In this document: positions 10,822 through 20,808 of the stretch, piece by piece
Layout: every line of letters starts with the position of its first letter
Numbering within the stretch: the first letter of the stretch is position 1
Assembly: GCA_000467715.1 (NCBI GenBank)
Contig: AJFK01000301.1
Coordinates: 1 to 24,526, forward strand
Reading direction: 5' to 3'
DNA from: Hysterium pulicare CBS 123377
Lineage: Eukaryota > Ascomycota > Dothideomycetes > Hysteriales > Hysteriaceae
DNA length: 24,526 nucleotides
Program-made: the position numbers and the translations under genes
The notes under the pieces: model-generated
The model's input: the letters and a program-made list of their open reading frames with translations, nothing else
The model's database searches: none
Told to the model about the DNA's origin: nothing

Positions 10822-11335
10822 TTTGACTATCGCGCTGGTGGCTTGCGGGAGAGGATGCAGGTGTGCTTGGGAAACTTGGAGAGGTTGTAAACGCTGAGGT
10901 CATGAAGGACTAACTGGATTGGGCAACATTAGAACTGCACACACGCGCGAAGAAGTCGTGATCCTCCAACACTAGGTAGGCAAAACGCCCCTGCATTTAC
11001 TTTTTTATCACTGGTTGATATAGATTATTTAAACTCTGTAAAATGCCACTAAATCAATTTAAACCTCAAGGCAGGTCCGCAGAGTAACGACGTAAAGCAT
11101 AGCACATCAAACATTTGAATACCACTTTCAATCTTGTTAGAAATAAATCTAAAAGATAAAGTTGAACGTATGATATAAAGGTAAATGATTTAAGTCTCGT
11201 CAGTTGGCGTGAACCAACGTCGTCGACCCATCTAATTTGTCTGAGTGAATATCGTGCCTAGAGCAGATAGTGTGGGAAGATAATAAACAGGAAAAGAAGT
11301 CTTGGAGGTACTCGAGAGCACTCATAAGGCTAGGC
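10822..11335. other. Intergenic: parvulin promoter and glucanase 3' region
   Basis: This 514-bp stretch lies between two minus-strand genes. The part next to the parvulin start should be its promoter. The part at about 10985-11180 is clearly AT-richer than the flanking exons and probably includes the 3' UTR of the glucanase gene. No ORF with coding character is seen. Confidence 0.5.
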
Positions 11336-12779
11336 TTATTTGGTGCTCGCACTGCCAACCCACGCATTGTAATTTGTTACGCCGCTTGCTGGGCGGGTTT
11401 GAATCGCCGCGCCAGTAGACGACAAGACATTAGCACCATTGCGTACAATAGACACTTTGACAAAGCCAGTTTGATCTTTGAATGGAATTGAGAAATGGTT
11501 TGCGCCAGCTTTTGTCGCTTGGAAGGAAACAGGAGCGCCGCCTCCAATTTGAATGGTCACAGTTCCCGGAGATTTGACTAGAGCAGTGACGAAGACCTCG
11601 TCTTGAACGACAGCGTTTGGGTCGGCACAGGGCTGATACCCCCCTGTGTTGATTGCTGACGGACAGTTATTGCCTGTCACGCCCCCAGTGCTCCCTGCGT
11701 CAGCGGCAGTAAGGCGATACCAGTACACAAGCTTTTCCTCGGTAATTTGAGGAGCATCAGTGCCGTTCTTATATTGGGCGATATAATAAGGCAGCATCTC
11801 TCTCCACCCATCGTGGGGCATGTTGTCGACGTAAGGATGTGCGTTCGCATCAGACGCTCTTGGTATTCCATCGCTATAGATCGGCCCAATGTAGTGCGAT
11901 TCTCCGTAGTCGTTCCAGGTAGTGATTTCCACAAATGTAGGCTTCAAATCTAGGACCTGCTGCCAACGGTCATGCCACAAGCTGTCACCTCTCCAGACCC
12001 AAGCTTTGTTATAAGCTGGTAGATTCGTGAAGAACCACGGAGATACGCCCATCATATACGATTTACTGCCGAGAGCGGTTTTCCAGGCATTATCGGTGTC
12101 GTCAGTCATGTTTGTGGCACCTGTGGGCCACATATCCCAAGAGAAAGCCCCCTCGATGTTTGCAAGCTGCGACTTGATCCCATCCGGACCGAGACTGCTC
12201 CAATCCGGGATGAAGAAAATACCTCCAGCCACCGACGAACGAATCGATGGCCAGTCATTAATGTTATTCGTTCCCTCGAAAGTAGATACTAGAGGTAGGT
12301 TCTTGTACTTAAAGTGGGCCGCATTTGTAGTATACTGTTGCAGGAGTGAGATAACATCGGAGGCAGCCCACGGTTGACCGCCGCCTAGATAGTCGAAAGA
12401 GAAGAAGAGTTTGAAGCTGTCGCCTAGGTCGTTGGCAGCCTTGAAAGCATTGGCGATTTGCGTCGATGTGGCGCCCTCTAATGGCGGTGCAATATTTAAT
12501 ACGAATGCGTCAATTCCAGCAGCTTGAGCGAGCTTCATATCGCTTTGCCATTGTGTTTCGTTGTAGGATCCGGCGTTGCCGAGCTATAGATAGGTCAGTA
12601 CCAACTTCTAAAGTAATCAATGTACATATATTGAGATTCGGTCTCAAATTTTCCGAGATTTCCCAGAGGAATCAGATACTTGCAAGAATACTTACGATGA
12701 AATGAGCGAAGACCGACTGGGCGGAAACAGTAGTTGAAAGGCTGCCCAGAGCCATCAAAAAGAGTGCAAAGAAGATCAT
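11336..12779 (-). CDS. Secreted GH71 alpha-1,3-glucanase (mutanase)
   Basis: Glycoside hydrolase family 71 enzymes hydrolyse alpha-1,3-glucan, a fungal cell-wall polymer, and act in wall remodelling, cell separation or attack on other fungi. Exons 12696-12779 and 11336-12583 are joined across a 112-bp intron (GTAAG donor, TACTGAC branch, CTATAG acceptor); the product is 443 aa. A clear signal peptide (residues 1-20, ending Val-Ser-Ala) is followed by the mature start QSVFAHFI. The catalytic barrel carries FFSFDY (Asp92) and EITTWNDYGESH (247-258). Asp253 and Glu256 have the same three-residue spacing I recall for the essential acidic pair of fission yeast Agn1p, and Asp92 fits its third acidic residue; this mapping is from memory. 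After about residue 320 a Cys-containing linker and a beta-rich C-terminal module follow, without the Ser/Thr-rich linker seen in some mutanases. The short length and single C-terminal module match family members of about 430-450 aa. Confidence 0.94.
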
Positions 12780-13458
12780 TTTGAATGAGAGTATGAGGAG
12801 CTTGCTCCGAAAGGGAAAAAATGAATGGATATGTTAGGCAAACAACGAGACCAAAGGGGACTTGGTTGCGACGATGGTCTGCAAGAACAAAAGGACAAAG
12901 GATAAAGGAGAATAAAGCGCTCTACCTGGACATTTTGTCTTTATTTTTCCCAGGCGCTTGGACTGACTCAAAAGGTGCGGTGGCGTTGAGATGTGTTCGA
13001 TGTCATTAAACATGCAGTAAGCCGCAGATGTTCCTTCATGTTTGAATGTTTCATGAGGAGAGACGGCTTGGAGACTGCGTCGCGCTGAACGCCAAGTGCC
13101 CGACAATAGCAGGGCTGAAGCGGGATGACAATCAGGGATGCAGATCTTGAAACATGGATCACGTGAAGTCTTATGATAGGTTCATTCTGTCCGTCAGTAC
13201 GCGCTGTCAGAGACCTTGCTCTGTTTCGCATCTTATCCCTTGTGATAATAAGTTTTTTCTTCTTTTGTTGTCTTTTGTTGATGGGGACGTAGAATACTAT
13301 GGCTGGAAGCCTTACGGGAAACTACCGGTAGTTTGATTATAGGAGAATCAACTCTAGTACAGTTGTGGCGCAATCACACTCCTTCGGCGTGCATGCCCTG
13401 ATGTGTAGCAGTCATTACCACATACGAGCACTCTTTCGAGCGCCCAAAGCCTTCAGGT
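12780..13458. promoter_or_regulatory. Divergent intergenic region between glucanase and AP-1 accessory-like gene
   Basis: This 679-bp stretch separates start codons of two divergent genes. It contains GATCACGTG at 13157-13165, the same nonamer as in the Ku80 promoter, and a T-rich tract at about 13245-13280. Short open frames on both strands show no coding character. Confidence 0.5.
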
Positions 13459-15154
13459 ATGTCGGCAGACTTATTTGCTGAATTTGGCAACGCCTCTTCG
13501 TCGGCCAAATCCCAAGCCACTTCTCTTCGAGGATCAACGGTGCCACGTTCAGCAGAGACAGCTGGCTTCAGCTTTTTCGATGACCTAGATACTTCGAGTT
13601 CGGCACATCTCTCCATCCCGAGCGAGCCATTAACGTTCAATCAAGCCAAACTTCCTCAATGGCCCCCTCAGCCATCGCAAGAAAGTAATACACCTGCCAA
13701 CGAAGACGATTGGGGAGATTTTGAAGATGCTTCGGCCATTGGTCCAGCACATCCAGCGTCTAATGCCAAAGAGTCTATTACTACACAAAGGGGAGCGAGT
13801 TCTTTTCCTTCGGACGACCGACCGTTCAGCTTCCCTGATCAGGGCATTCCGAAAGCATTTCCTAGCACGTCCACCGATCCATCGGGTTTTGGGGCTTCAT
13901 TAATGGAAGTAAATGCGTCGCCATCATCCACAATACAAGTGAATCCGCATAAACTAGTTACTCGAACTAAAGTCCTTCGGGATCCAAATGTTCTATTCGA
14001 TGCCACTGAATCTAACGAGGAAGACGACTTCGGAGATTTTGAGGACTCTGCACCTCATCAAAATGCCGCCATTATCGTCTCAAACGATGCTAGTGACAAA
14101 CAGCAATCAACACTTGATTTTGATCGTCCAGGCCCACTATCGAGTGAAAGTAGAAACAGTCTCATTGGAGGCGGAGGTGCTACAACAGCGAACTCGGAGC
14201 AGACTACTCTAAGCATTGCTCCTGTAAGCTTCGAAGTTAAGCATTTACCAGTGGAGTCGAAATCACCAACAACCCACCCTGTACCAATCACAGCAGATTC
14301 GTGGGAGGATTTTGCGGACTGGGAAACGTCCCTGTCATCTGCTGTACTGGAGGAGAGTGAACAGACTTCCATGAAAACTCTCGTTACAGGTTCTCCGGCC
14401 TCGATCATCACTTCACATCAAAGACAAATTAAGCCGAACGACCTACCTCCCACCAATGTGCCACCTCCCGGCGTCGTTCTCTCGATATTCCCACCCCTAC
14501 TCTCAGAGGCAAGTGACAAGCTTTTCAAACCCCTAGCAGCCCAAACATTCCAAATGAAGAACAAGCTTTTGTCAGATCCTGCTACCGTGACGTTCCTACA
14601 AGGCTATCTCATGCTAGCCTCCGTCGCAGCGCACATCATCGCTGGTAGAAAGCTCCGGTGGAAGAGGGACACACATCTTGCACAAAGCATGAAAATAGGA
14701 CCCGCTTCGTCGAGAGGCTCATCGGGAATGAAACTGACGGGAATTGATAAAGGCGAAGCAATGAAGGAAGAGAGAGAAATGCTGGATGTTATTCGGGTCT
14801 GGCGAGAGCAGCTGGGGCGACTTCGCTCCGCTGTTGCAGCTGCGAACTCGATTAAACCCGGTTGCTTAGGCTCCATCCCAGATATACAAGAGACTTTCGC
14901 TATTGCTATCCTAAAGCAATCACAAGGTGGTGTACCGGCACCAAACCCTTGTGCACTTTGCGGGTTGAAGAGAGATGAGCGGGTCGACAAGGTCGACATG
15001 TCCGTGGAAGATAGCTTCGGGGAGTGGTGGATTGAACAAGTTAGCATGCATCGCGGTAATCTTCACCCTTGATCTTCTATCGAGTTTAAAGGATTGACAC
15101 ATACTCCCAGCATGTAGGAACTTTTGGCACAATGAGTCAATCCGACTGCGCTGA
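13459..15154 (+). CDS. AP-1 accessory-like protein with WGDF/FGDF motifs and C-terminal CxxC/HxxC
   Basis: Two exons, 13459-15055 and 15111-15154, give 546 aa. The 55-bp intron 15056-15110 (GTAATC donor, ATTGAC branch region, CCCAG acceptor) is inferred because ending at the first stop (15070-15072) would cut a C-terminus that resumes as HRACRNFW in the next exon. The N-terminal 340 residues are Ser/Pro-rich and disordered with acidic aromatic patches: DLFAEFG (4-10), DWGDFEDA (84-91), DDFGDFEDS (189-197) and DSWEDFADWE (280-289). WGDF and FGDF fit the consensus (aromatic-G-D/E/P-hydrophobic) that binds gamma-ear domains of AP-1 and GGA adaptors, as in aftiphilin and yeast Laa2. The C-terminal 200 residues look folded and helical, with CxxC (498/501) and HxxC (531/534), a plausible zinc site. 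A role in clathrin/AP-1 trafficking is inference from the motifs; I do not recognise the C-terminal domain by name. Confidence 0.78.
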
Positions 15155-16463
15155 GTGCCAACCATTGCCTGATATCGCCATCCGAGAGTTGTAGCAGTAC
15201 AGAAACCCAAGCTTGCCGTAGAATGTTTGATTCTAGATGAATCCGGATCTCCTCGAGCCAGCGACGAAATATGGTTGAAATGACGAATCAAGAGTAGCGG
15301 GAATCTTTAAGATCTCGAGGACGACTGGAATTGTTTGGGAAGAGAATCTCGAGCACAAAGCGAGCTTTCATTTCGTGTAACAGAATGTTAGATCAAGTGA
15401 TGCAGCTTGCGACGCAGTGAAAGCTGGTTGAATATGTTCGATATTCACGAGCACATGGGAGCACAGGAGCATGAGGCTGGCGACTTCGGACGGGTGTGGG
15501 TAAGTTGCTTAACAGGGCCGTGCATGTAATGTGTCCTTGGAAGCCTACCTACCTACAAAGGTATCTACTTTGATGAAGCGGGAAATTTATAAAAGCTGGC
15601 TATGTCTGCTCCTATCAATTCTAGTGCTAGGACTCTACAGAGGCCCTTTAAACTCTGCAAGAGTGATTAAGGCCAGTTGCCATCATCACCTGCAAGCCCA
15701 TGCAGAAAGTGATTATATATACAAAAGGCTTAGCGTTACAAGCAACATACCCGCACCTCGGACACCTGCAGCGTCAATCAGAGGAGGGCGTGGTGGGGTA
15801 CGGAATACCTACAACCTCCCCAACAATCCATTATTATTGTTGAATTTAGTCTGGCTGATTCTGGTTTCATTACCACCAGCCGTCAATGCACTGGGAGACC
15901 AGCCTTGATACCTTATTTCAACCGTGAATTCACCCTATCTCCTCTTGGTCTGGACCCAAGATCCAGACTGTACCAAGCGACATCTGCATGCCAGTGTACT
16001 CCACCGTTCCACAAGCATCTTGATATCTTTGTGCAGTCTCCCAGGCGGTCGATATTCAACTTCGTAACGTCTAGCTCCGATCGAGCCACCCTCGGCCTGC
16101 TTCAACACTGTTTCCCCGTACTCGAAGTCGCAACCCGAGACATTCAAGACATCCCGGCGGTCGCGGGCCTTTGTCGGCCATCACATGGTAATGAGCAAGC
16201 CAAATGATCATGGTAAGTATTCTATGACCCCTTGTTGTTATGCATTCTGCTTTGACTTTGGAGGCGTCTTTATGGGCTTTCACGCCTCTGAAGCTCAACC
16301 TTCTCAACACTTCTCAACACTTCAGCAATCGCAAACCACTCCCTTAGAGTTAAGCAGACCATCCAAAGACGCGTGTATACGTATAGGCAGTGTTGTATAC
16401 GAAGAAACAAATCACGAAGTTCTTCTCCCGCAGTTGACATGGCTGTTTGCTGAAGGTCTTGGC
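15155..16463. other. Promoter and long leader of the PAS kinase gene
   Basis: This 1.3-kb stretch separates two tandem plus-strand genes. It contains a short TACC repeat (about 15546-15556), a directly repeated decamer TTCTCAACAC at 16301-16320, and an inverted repeat GAGGCGT/ACGCCTC (16261-16267 and 16282-16288). A perfect GTAAGT donor at 16213 with a possible CCGCAG acceptor at 16433 would form a 221-bp leader intron; if it is used, the ATG at 16185 opens only a short uORF. Open frames at 15531-15908 and 15905-16207 have no recognisable domain. Confidence 0.45.
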
Positions 16464-19400
16464 ATGAACGAAACATCTGATGAAGACCGCCTGACCAGCA
16501 CCGTTCCCCAACACATTGCTGACCACACCGCGAGTACAGACACATCAAATCATGACTCCTATCCGCACCCTCAAATCGCCCTCCGAGTCGCAACCAATGA
16601 CAACTCTCTTCCGAAGAACAAGAGCACCGGAAATCTCCTCTCACATGCCTCCAGCTCGTCCATGGCCATCGATATGGCTCGACCACGCATGTCGTTTGAC
16701 TCTGGATCACTTGACAAGATAGCGAGGTGGGTCTACTTAGTCCTTGGTTCACTGGGAAATTATACAACTCTGGCAACTTTGCTCTTCTGCCTCCGAGAAC
16801 GTTCTCTAATGAGATGTGGTTTGACAGGTCGCCCATCGTACCAGAGCATGAGCATGGTCTTGGAGCTTCAGGTCTTCGCCGAATACGACAACAACCAATA
16901 CCTAGAATGCCAGCTGGATCTGGCCCAGCCCCCGGCATATCATCCCGATCAGCTTCGATGAACATCTCGCTTCCTCCATCAAGACATCCTTCTACTTCCT
17001 TTCCATCGGCTCCCTCATCACCGACCCTCAACTTTAGCGAAGACCTCAGCCGGTTCCCCTCAGAGTCTTTACATTCATTTTCGTTTGCACATCAGTCGGA
17101 GGAGTTCATACATAGTAGACAAAATGTCTTAAAGAGATCAATCGATTTCATGCGAGATAAACTGGGTTGGGCAGCAAACAATCCGGCAATTGCGAGCGCT
17201 CAGGCTAAGATAAGTGGCGACCAGGAGGTACAGAGCATGCTAGAGCTACTTACTAGGGCAAATCTCATAGGGCAAGATGCGCCGGGTGCTTATGGAGTAG
17301 GCTCTGCGGGTCCTATTACCGGGCCACCAGACATGTCTGGTGAGAACATATTCGAAAAGAGCTTTTTGCCAAGATCGCAGAGCCCGGGGAGCATACTAGA
17401 ATCAGAGTCTCCGAAAAGCGACACGCAAAGGACGCCGACTTCGGGATCTGGAAATGTAGAAATTGTTCCTGGATCAGTACCATCGGAGGAAAAGATCACA
17501 GCTCAATTTTCTAATGAATTATCTGATCAGGCAACTCAATCCCCTATATCTTCTGCTTCTCCACCCCAAATCAGGCCCCGCGCTGCCCTGAAGAGGACTT
17601 TCACTGACATTGCCCCTTTGACAATGCAAAGCCAGTTGAATGATGCCTTGGCACAGCCATACCTTCTAGGAGATAATGCACAATCCAACATGATCATTTC
17701 TCCTACATCTGTCCCAACTGCCGCCCAAGGATTTCCAACCATGTCTGGACCACATACAGCTGGGTCAGCACCTCATGGTCATGGCAGCCGGTGGGCACCT
17801 GCTGCACAAGCCATTTTTACGACCGAAGCCCAGTCCCCTTGGACCATCACAGCAGCAAACGATCTCGCCTGCCTAGTCTTTGGTGTTACAAGAGCCGAGG
17901 TCCGCAAGTTAGGAATACTGGAAGTTGTCAGACCGGAACGACGGAAGTGGCTAGAGGAGAAATTAAAGAACCCCGAAGCCGGTTCAAAATCATCACGAGA
18001 GTCCTATAGTCAAAGTCAAAGGACAAGTCCTACTCCTACAAGCACCTTGAATGTTGGCAGAGGTGTTACTGCGAAGCTTCTCAGCAAGCCCTCGTCCAGG
18101 CAAGTCGCTCAAAGTAGGAGATCAAAAACGGACGATGGAAGCGGGTCTAGTTATGCTTCCAAAAAGAATGTCAAAGGCGGCTTGAATCATGCGTCGAAAG
18201 GCTCGAGGGGTGTCTTGCTCTGTGGTGACGTCGTCCCAATACAAAAGCGAAACGGAGCCCTGGGCTCGGCTAGTCTTTGGGTCAAAGAGAAGCGAGGTGG
18301 ACTCATCTGGGTGCTGGAAGAGATTGCGGAAGACGCTGTTTATATTCACGTCGACGAAGTCGGTTGTATTGTGAAAGGCCATGGGGCCATTGAAGCTGTA
18401 TTCGGAACCGACAGAATGCGCAGGGGCATGGACCTTAAAAGACTGATACCTGATATTCCGAGACTTGCAGGGACAAATACAGGGGCCTTAGATTACGAGA
18501 AGGTTGCTGAGTTTCGCACTTTCACTGCGAGGACATCAAACAGTATCAATATTCCTATCACCTTGGAGCAATTAACCGGCGAACCCACATTCCGAGTATC
18601 GAGCTTTCCCCACATCGCTGGAATAATTGTTTTGTCCTCCACAAATCTTACAATCACAAGTTCCAACACTGTGTTTTCCTCTGCTCTCTTTGGACAATCG
18701 CATCCAGACGGACTTCCTATTACGGAGCTGATCCCCGGATTTGACAAAACGTTGCACGTAATGACGGACGAGGACAACGTTGAGCTCGTTGATGGTATCG
18801 TCATACCAGAGCACAGTTTCCGACGAGCCAGAGCACTTCTTGCGATGCGAGAGGGCAAAGCCGATGCTGCCGCCATTTTCTTGCGGCCGAGTGGGCTCCC
18901 TGCCAAACATCGTGATGGAGCAGAAATCATGGTTGATGTACAGATGAGAGTTGTCAAAAGTGAAAAGTCACGCCTTCGATACGAAGGGAGTGTCATTCAG
19001 GAAGAGGACGATCTGCACGAGGCTTTGCCGTCACATGAATTGGTTTACGCGCTATGGGTAACGTACTCAAGACATTTACATGCAACTAACCATGGCGTTG
19101 GGCCTGTGACACCTCTCGTGTCCCGCCCAGGAACACCACCACATCAACCATCTCCAGGCCAATCGGCGGCTCCAGCCAGCTTTGAAGACAGTGAACTGGA
19201 AGGATCAAAACCCGATACCGCGCCTGTCTCATTGTTAACAAAGCAGCTTCAAGAAGCATCCAGGCCTGCTGCTCTTCCAGAGGAGAAACCAAAAGAGAGA
19301 TTGCTAGAACCCGAGAGCAAAGAACCACTGAAAAAGAAAACTATAAATGACTTTATTGTTCTAGAAGATATGGGCCAGGGCGCGTATGGGCAAGTCAAAT

Positions 19401-20212
19401 TGTGCCGATACAAGAAAAGCAGCACCAAGAAAGTCGTTATCAAATACGTCACCAAACGCCGCATCCTGGTTGATACGTGGACTCGCGATCGGAAATTGGG
19501 AACTGTGCCCCTCGAAATTCATGTTCTTGATTATCTTAGTCGGGATGGTCTTAAGCATCCTAACATTGTAGAAATGTCGGATTTCTTTGAAGATGACATA
19601 AACTACTATATTGAAATGGTGCCACATGGCTTACCTGGTATGGATCTATTCGACTACATCGAGCTCCGAGTCAACATGGATGAGAAAGAATGCCGGCAAA
19701 TATTCGTGCAGGTTGCTGAAGCCCTCCACCACTTACACACTAAGGCGAAGGTTGTGCACCGCGACATCAAAGATGAAAATGTCATTCTAGATGGAGAGGG
19801 AAATATAAAACTAATCGACTTCGGAAGTGCTGCGTACATCAAGAGTGGTCCCTTTGACGTTTTCGTAGGGACGATAGGTAATTCTCTCAATGTCTTCAAG
19901 ACCAAAATAACGTACCATGATCAGCTAATTGAAGGTGTAGATTACGCCGCTCCCGAAGTTCTCGCAGGCAAGTCGTATCGCGGTAAAGAGCAAGATGTCT
20001 GGGCCCTTGGCATTCTTCTTTACACGATAGTTTACAAAGAAAACCCCTTCTACAGCATCGACGAAATCATGGACCATGATCTTCGCGTTCCATACATAAT
20101 GAGCGAGGAGAGCATCGACCTGATTCGATTGATGTTGAATCGGGATGTCGACAAGCGCATAACGATTACGCAGGTGCTAGAACATCCGTGGTGTAAGACA
20201 GTGGAAGAATGA
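16464..20212 (+). CDS. psk1: PAS-domain serine/threonine kinase (PSK1/PSK2 type)
   Basis: Nutrient-sensing kinase; in yeast, Psk1/Psk2 phosphorylate UDP-glucose pyrophosphorylase and translation factors to partition glucose between wall and storage. Exons 16464-16726, 16828-19877 and 19941-20212 are joined by introns of 101 bp (GTGGGT...GACAG) and 63 bp (GTAATT...TGTAG); the product is 1194 aa. A Ser-rich N-terminus is followed by a helical segment (about 190-235), a PAS domain starting WTITAANDLACLVFG (from about 425), further PAS-like segments (about 590-632 and 684-726), and the kinase domain (about 929-1190). Kinase hallmarks are the loop GQGAYG, VVIKYV with the catalytic Lys, HRDIKDEN, DFGSA, the restored GTIDYAAPEVL and DVWALGILL. 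Nothing essential is missing. The start is uncertain: the frame stays open up to an ATG at 16185, but that extra stretch looks like leader or intron, so 16464 is preferred. Intron 2 lies in the activation segment, is a multiple of three and has no stop. Confidence 0.93.
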
Positions 20213-20808
20213 TGCCTTTTGCGAATGAGCAGGATACAGTTGTGAAGCGTATTAGGTTAGGATCATTGCAGTCTGACCAGAGGAGCAAAAGGTACGAGAG
20301 AGTGCAGGCATTTTGTCTGGTTTTCTGATTGAAGGGTTATCAAGTTACGGCACGATGTCATCCGAGCATATAGAGTTGACGGTTGGCCCTGATGGGGTCG
20401 TCATAGCCACAATGGACCGGGGATGGTCCAAATAAGTTCCTAAGGACAATCTAGTGTCATAGTTATTCCGCTTCATGGTTCCATCTGCGCTATTGAATTT
20501 TCTTTATAGGGACTACCAACGTCTTCTCGTTACTCTCGCCAAAGATTCTGATAGCGCATCTAACGTCAGCAGACTCCGCAGAAGATTCAAGTCATATGGT
20601 ACGCCCAGCTCCGACTTCATCCATACGTGGCAACAGAGCGAAGTTGGAGATTCATTTGGATGGCAAGTCGAGATGGCACATATATTACGGTCAAGCAATG
20701 AGCCGTGTGCTTTCTGCGAGTCTGACAGATGGCATTACCGCCTCAAAACGCCGGCAGCCCCGTGCAAATGACTATCCCAGGGGATGATATGCGTCTTACT
20801 TCTCGAGG
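20213..20808. other. Kinase 3' flank and unassigned DNA
   Basis: This roughly 600-bp stretch holds the kinase 3' UTR and then DNA without clear function. Overlapping open frames between 20475 and 20800 are short and lie in different frames with no recognisable domain. They may be the decayed start of the next remnant or unrelated sequence. Confidence 0.4.

Noticed and set aside
15056-15072. First stop codon as the end of the AP-1 accessory-like protein
   Set aside because: Good intron signals follow, and the next exon continues with HRACRNFW, completing a CxxC/HxxC pattern.
15531-15908. 125-codon plus-strand frame with two hydrophobic stretches
   Set aside because: It opens with GTG rather than ATG, has no known domain and lies in the kinase promoter/leader region.
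16270-17031. 253-codon minus-strand ORF opposite the kinase N-terminus
   Set aside because: Antisense shadow of Ser-rich coding sequence; Cys/Arg-rich translation without a domain.
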